DNA from: Chloroflexota bacterium | GTDB lineage: Bacteria > Chloroflexota > Anaerolineae > Aggregatilineales > Phototrophicaceae | Direction of reading: 5' to 3' | NCBI GenBank assembly: GCA_020161935.1 | Contig: JAIUNI010000001.1 | Coordinates: 496,001 to 560,000, forward strand | Length of the DNA: 64,000 bases | Shown here: positions 61,317 to 64,000 of the stretch, piece by piece | Position numbering within the stretch: the stretch's first letter is position 1 | Layout of the letters: each line of letters begins with the position of its first letter | Notes under the pieces: generated by a model | The model's database searches: none | Seen by the model: only the letters and a program-made list of their open reading frames with translations | Told to the model about the DNA's origin: nothing | Translations under genes and position numbers: made by a program

Positions 61317-62426
61317 CTATGAACTACAATTCGCCAAGTGTTCCTCAAATGTCCGTGCGAAACTGTGGTAGCCATCCGAACGGCAGTCCGCGCGGAAGAA
61401 TAGGTAATCCGAGGCGGTCGGGTAAACCACGGCCTGAATGGCGGTCACGCTGGGGCTGGCGATGGGTCCGGGGGGCAAACCACTCACGAGATAGGTGTTG
61501 TAGTTCGACTGCACATTTGTATAGTCAGCTTGCGTGATCTGGGGCCACCAGCTCCCACCTTGGAACCCGATTCCATACTGGACGGTGGGGTCGGCCTCTA
61601 AGCGCATGTCGATGTTCAAACGGTTGCGGTACACGCCCGCAATTAGCGGTTCTTCATCCACTTGCACCGCTTCACGTTCGACGATGGATGCCAGTGTGAC
61701 CACTTCAAACATCGACCAGCCTTGCGCGGCGGCATCGCTTACTACTTGGTCACTCACCTTGCGGCTGAAGTTCTGTAGGAGAATATCGCGCAGCATGGAC
61801 GGTGTAACATCTGCCGGAAGCTCGTAGCTGTCGGGATATAAGAAGCCTTCGAGCGACGCGCCCGCTGGTATCCCCATTCGGTTGGCGAATGCGCCGTCAA
61901 TTACTGCGCCAGCTCGTACTTGCGCCAAGAATTCTGCACCACTGAAACCGAAATATGCCCGCGCGTCATCAATTTTCTTGCCGATTTCTTCCATCCGTTC
62001 GCCTTCGATAATGCGGAACGGAATATAGCTGTTGCGCGAGTCGGTCAGGGCAAGCGCGATCTCAGGGATGGTTTGCGTTCGTTTGAGGAAATACGTCCCC
62101 GCCTCAAGCTGCGTGTCAATGTCATTCAATTGCACATAATCAATAAACAACTGTCCGTCATTGATGAGGGCGGAGTTGATGAGGTTCTGGGCAATTGTGC
62201 GCGGGTTGTCGCCGCTGTTGACGCGGAAGCGCACTGGCGAACTGTCGCTGCTCATCGCGCGGTTTAAGTCGGCCTCGCGCCCTGATAGTGAAATTTGAAG
62301 CAGAGTCTTTTGCACGTAGCGTACGGGCTGCCCGCCGGAGATCAGGAACAAACCGCCGACACAGGCTGCCGCCGCTATCATCAGCAGCGCCGCCCCAATA
62401 ATCAAAATCTTCACTACACGGTTCAA
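61317..62426 (-). CDS. mltG: Endolytic transglycosylase MltG (YceG-like)
   Basis: 369 residues from TTG 62426 with AAGGGA upstream. One N-terminal helix (about 7-30), a LysM-like region (about 65-125; VNSGDNPRTIAQNL) and the YceG domain with the catalytic Glu in ASIVEREAVQ, then YRNRLNIDMRLEADPTVQYG and SNYNTYLVSGLPPGPIASP. It cleaves nascent glycan strands at the membrane and sets their length, acting with RodA/PBP machinery. It follows ruvX by 47 bases, the common mltG-ruvX pairing. Confidence 0.95.
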   Translation of the reverse strand: MNRVVKILIIGAALLMIAAAACVGGLFLISGGQPVRYVQKTLLQISLSGREADLNRAMSSDSSPVRFRVNSGDNPRTIAQNLINSALINDGQLFIDYVQLNDIDTQLEAGTYFLKRTQTIPEIALALTDSRNSYIPFRIIEGERMEEIGKKIDDARAYFGFSGAEFLAQVRAGAVIDGAFANRMGIPAGASLEGFLYPDSYELPADVTPSMLRDILLQNFSRKVSDQVVSDAAAQGWSMFEVVTLASIVEREAVQVDEEPLIAGVYRNRLNIDMRLEADPTVQYGIGFQGGSWWPQITQADYTNVQSNYNTYLVSGLPPGPIASPSVTAIQAVVYPTASDYLFFRADCRSDGYHSFARTFEEHLANCSS

Positions 62427-62473
62427 AATGTATTCCCTTGTTCGCCTTGTATTCGCTTTTTGTTAGTGAATGA

Positions 62474-62905
62474 TTACTTCACCAATCCCGACCTTAACGC
62501 ATCCAAGTAACTCTGCAAGATAATTCGCGCGGCTAGGTCGTCAATCGGGTCACGGGCTTTTCGACCCTTTTGGATCGAGAGTTCGCGTGCGTCGAGGCTC
62601 GTCAGTTGCTCGTCCCACGTCACAATCGGCAGCGCTGTGGTTGCCGCGTAACGTTCAATCCACTTCCGCACGGTGTCGCCCTGCGTATACTCGCCGTCCT
62701 GCGCCTCGCTGTTCACGGGCATCCCGACCACAATCCCCACCACCCGTTGCTCACTAGCAACGTGGTTAATCCTCGCAAAATCATTGACGTTGGTTGTGCG
62801 GTTAATCACGGTGAGTTCGCGTGCCGAAACGCCCATCGCGTCACTGACCGCCAACCCGATGCGCTTTAACCCGTGGTCGATACCCAGCAGCTTCCCTTGA
62901 CTCAT
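62474..62905 (-). CDS. ruvX: Putative pre-16S rRNA nuclease / Holliday junction resolvase (YqgF/RuvX)
   Basis: 143 residues from ATG 62905 (MSQGKLLGIDHGLKRIGLAV), overlapping the stop of the upstream gene (ATGA). LGIDHGLKRIGLAVSD is the first acidic RNase H-like motif; VVGMPVNSEAQDGEYT and VTWDEQLTSLDARE follow, with a late DDLAARIILQSYLD. The family finishes 16S rRNA 5' ends in E. coli. No ribosome site is seen, so translation is probably coupled to the upstream gene. Confidence 0.93.
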   Translation of the reverse strand: MSQGKLLGIDHGLKRIGLAVSDAMGVSARELTVINRTTNVNDFARINHVASEQRVVGIVVGMPVNSEAQDGEYTQGDTVRKWIERYAATTALPIVTWDEQLTSLDARELSIQKGRKARDPIDDLAARIILQSYLDALRSGLVK

Positions 62906-64000
62906 GGGGTGGTTGTGTTCTGCACTTGGACGCTGATGCGGAAGGGTAGGAGCGGCATCCGGTCGAACCCCTCCGGCCACAGGCTGATGATCGGCGCGAT
63001 GCCCTGTTGTAGTCGCAAGTTCGTCACCAGTGAAGCGGTGGCATCATTTAGTGATTGTCCCGCCAACTGCTGCTGTACCTGTCCGGCATCAACCTGCGCC
63101 GTAATCATGGCGCTGCCGCCCATCTGGAACACGATTTGTCCGGTGGCGGGGTCGATGCGTCCGGTTGATTCACAGCCGAGGTCGAAGGTCACAGTCTCCG
63201 GCTTGATGATCTCTCCGGCTTGCATCTGCTGTGTGAGCTGCGCCAGTACGACCTGCTGTGCGAATTGCTCATCCACCAGCACTGCGTCCACGACCGCTTT
63301 CATACTGAGCGTGAGCGAATCATCAACATCACCTACTTGGGCGCTGTAGGTTTTCCAGTCGTCGCGTTCTTCGCCGATCTTAATCGTGTCCAAAATAATG
63401 CATTGTTTATCCGTCAGTCGCGATTGCATCTCGACGTAAGCGCGGGTTTGTAGCTGCTGCTTCACAATCGCCAGCACCGTTTGCATATCGGTATCCGTCA
63501 CGACGCGCTGGGTTCGTGTCGCCCCGCCCGCCGTCGCCGCGATATTCCGCACATCAACGCTGTCCGCCATCGGGCCGATCACCGTGTTAATCGTGCCGCT
63601 GTCCACATTCCCTGCCAACCCTGCCGAGGCTTGCAGCGCTTCAATCGGCACTTCAATTTGCAGCCCTTCACCCCCTGCGAGGTTGGCTTCAGTCGTCGTG
63701 CGGAACTGGATAGGTGTTCCCGCGCTGGTCGTCACCACCGTTCCCGCTGGGATCGTTACCGGATCAGCCGTTTTGTTGATGAAGACCACCGACCCCGCCG
63801 CCGTTTCATCTTCGACCGATTGGATACCGGTCGCTTCCACTGTGCCGTTGTCGTCAATCTGGATGCTGATCGGGCTGCTGGGAATGATACGGTTCTCAAT
63901 GTCGATGCCGAGTGACTGCGGTGAAACCGTAATATCGGCCACCGTTTCCACCCGCCGCGTGGCCGGTGTCACGGTCACAGTCGCGCTCGGCAGCAGCACG
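62902..64000 (-). CDS. Baseplate J-like / wall-associated protein, N terminus outside window
   Basis: At least 365 residues; the frame is open to the right edge, so the true start is missing. The visible part has beta-rich domains: ITVSPQSLGIDIENRIIPSS, then GSVVFINKTADPVTIPAGTVV, a phrase common to baseplate-J/gp47-like proteins of actinobacteria and Chloroflexota that are not phage parts. The C-terminal part ends VWPEGFDRMPLLPFRISV-like (SLWPEGFDRMPLLPFRI), hinting at a membrane-proximal beta domain. It leads into ruvX and mltG with overlap, so the three form one transcript. Confidence 0.75.
   Translation of the reverse strand, partial: VLLPSATVTVTPATRRVETVADITVSPQSLGIDIENRIIPSSPISIQIDDNGTVEATGIQSVEDETAAGSVVFINKTADPVTIPAGTVVTTSAGTPIQFRTTTEANLAGGEGLQIEVPIEALQASAGLAGNVDSGTINTVIGPMADSVDVRNIAATAGGATRTQRVVTDTDMQTVLAIVKQQLQTRAYVEMQSRLTDKQCIILDTIKIGEERDDWKTYSAQVGDVDDSLTLSMKAVVDAVLVDEQFAQQVVLAQLTQQMQAGEIIKPETVTFDLGCESTGRIDPATGQIVFQMGGSAMITAQVDAGQVQQQLAGQSLNDATASLVTNLRLQQGIAPIISLWPEGFDRMPLLPFRISVQVQNTTTP

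Overview
The window reads as chromosomal DNA of a Chloroflexota bacterium, most likely an Anaerolineae-type lineage. That is an inference from family content, not a database match. It rests on topoisomerase I with an extra N-terminal zinc ribbon, an fhaA-fhaB-rodA-pbpA wall-growth operon, many secreted proteins built from SH3b domains and Thr/Pro-rich linkers, and frequent GTG/TTG starts. Genes are dense, mostly on the minus strand, and often separated by a few bases or overlapping.

Left edge (1-2191): the last codons of a tyrosine recombinase, two AT-rich genes of unknown role and a tRNA-Arg(CCG). This looks like the end of an integrated element lying on the 3' side of the tRNA. 2.3-11.7 kb: cell-surface proteins (lipoprotein, SH3b membrane protein, M23 peptidase, a type-1 binding protein with SH3b and CARDB), an MBL hydrolase and greA. 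11.8-19.3 kb: topA, a GDP-mannose pyrophosphorylase, dprA, rimM, khpA, rpsP and ffh. 19.4-25 kb: flavin reductase, an alkaline-phosphatase-superfamily enzyme, an MBL hydrolase, murJ and a C39 peptidase with TPRs. 25.3-30.9 kb: a PHP phosphoesterase, then the operon fhaA-fhaB-mtnP-rodA-pbpA. The PbpA homologue has lost all three transpeptidase motifs while RodA keeps its key residues. 31-33.5 kb: a parvulin-type foldase and the rpsF-ssb-rpsR operon. 33.6-46 kb: surface-polysaccharide genes (ligase/polymerase-like, YfhO-like, PMT-like, GT4, GT2) and tatD-gmd-rmd; with the manC-like gene these give a GDP-D-rhamnose route. 46-51 kb: two large DUF4397 proteins. 51-60.4 kb: AdoMet by-product, NAD and nucleoside salvage (ahcY, a PfkB kinase, pncB, mtnA, a nicotinamidase-like gene, pyrimidine-nucleoside phosphorylase), with a lone CpaF-like ATPase and a membrane DsbA-like protein. 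60.4-64 kb: a binding-protein-like lipoprotein, mltG, ruvX and a truncated gene running off the right edge.

Two intergenic regions (about 6.2-6.5 and 42.6-42.9 kb) carry related arrays of short palindromic units. Several promoters could be read by eye; two of them place the start codon at the expected transcription start, suggesting leaderless mRNAs. No CRISPR array, insertion sequence or rRNA was seen.
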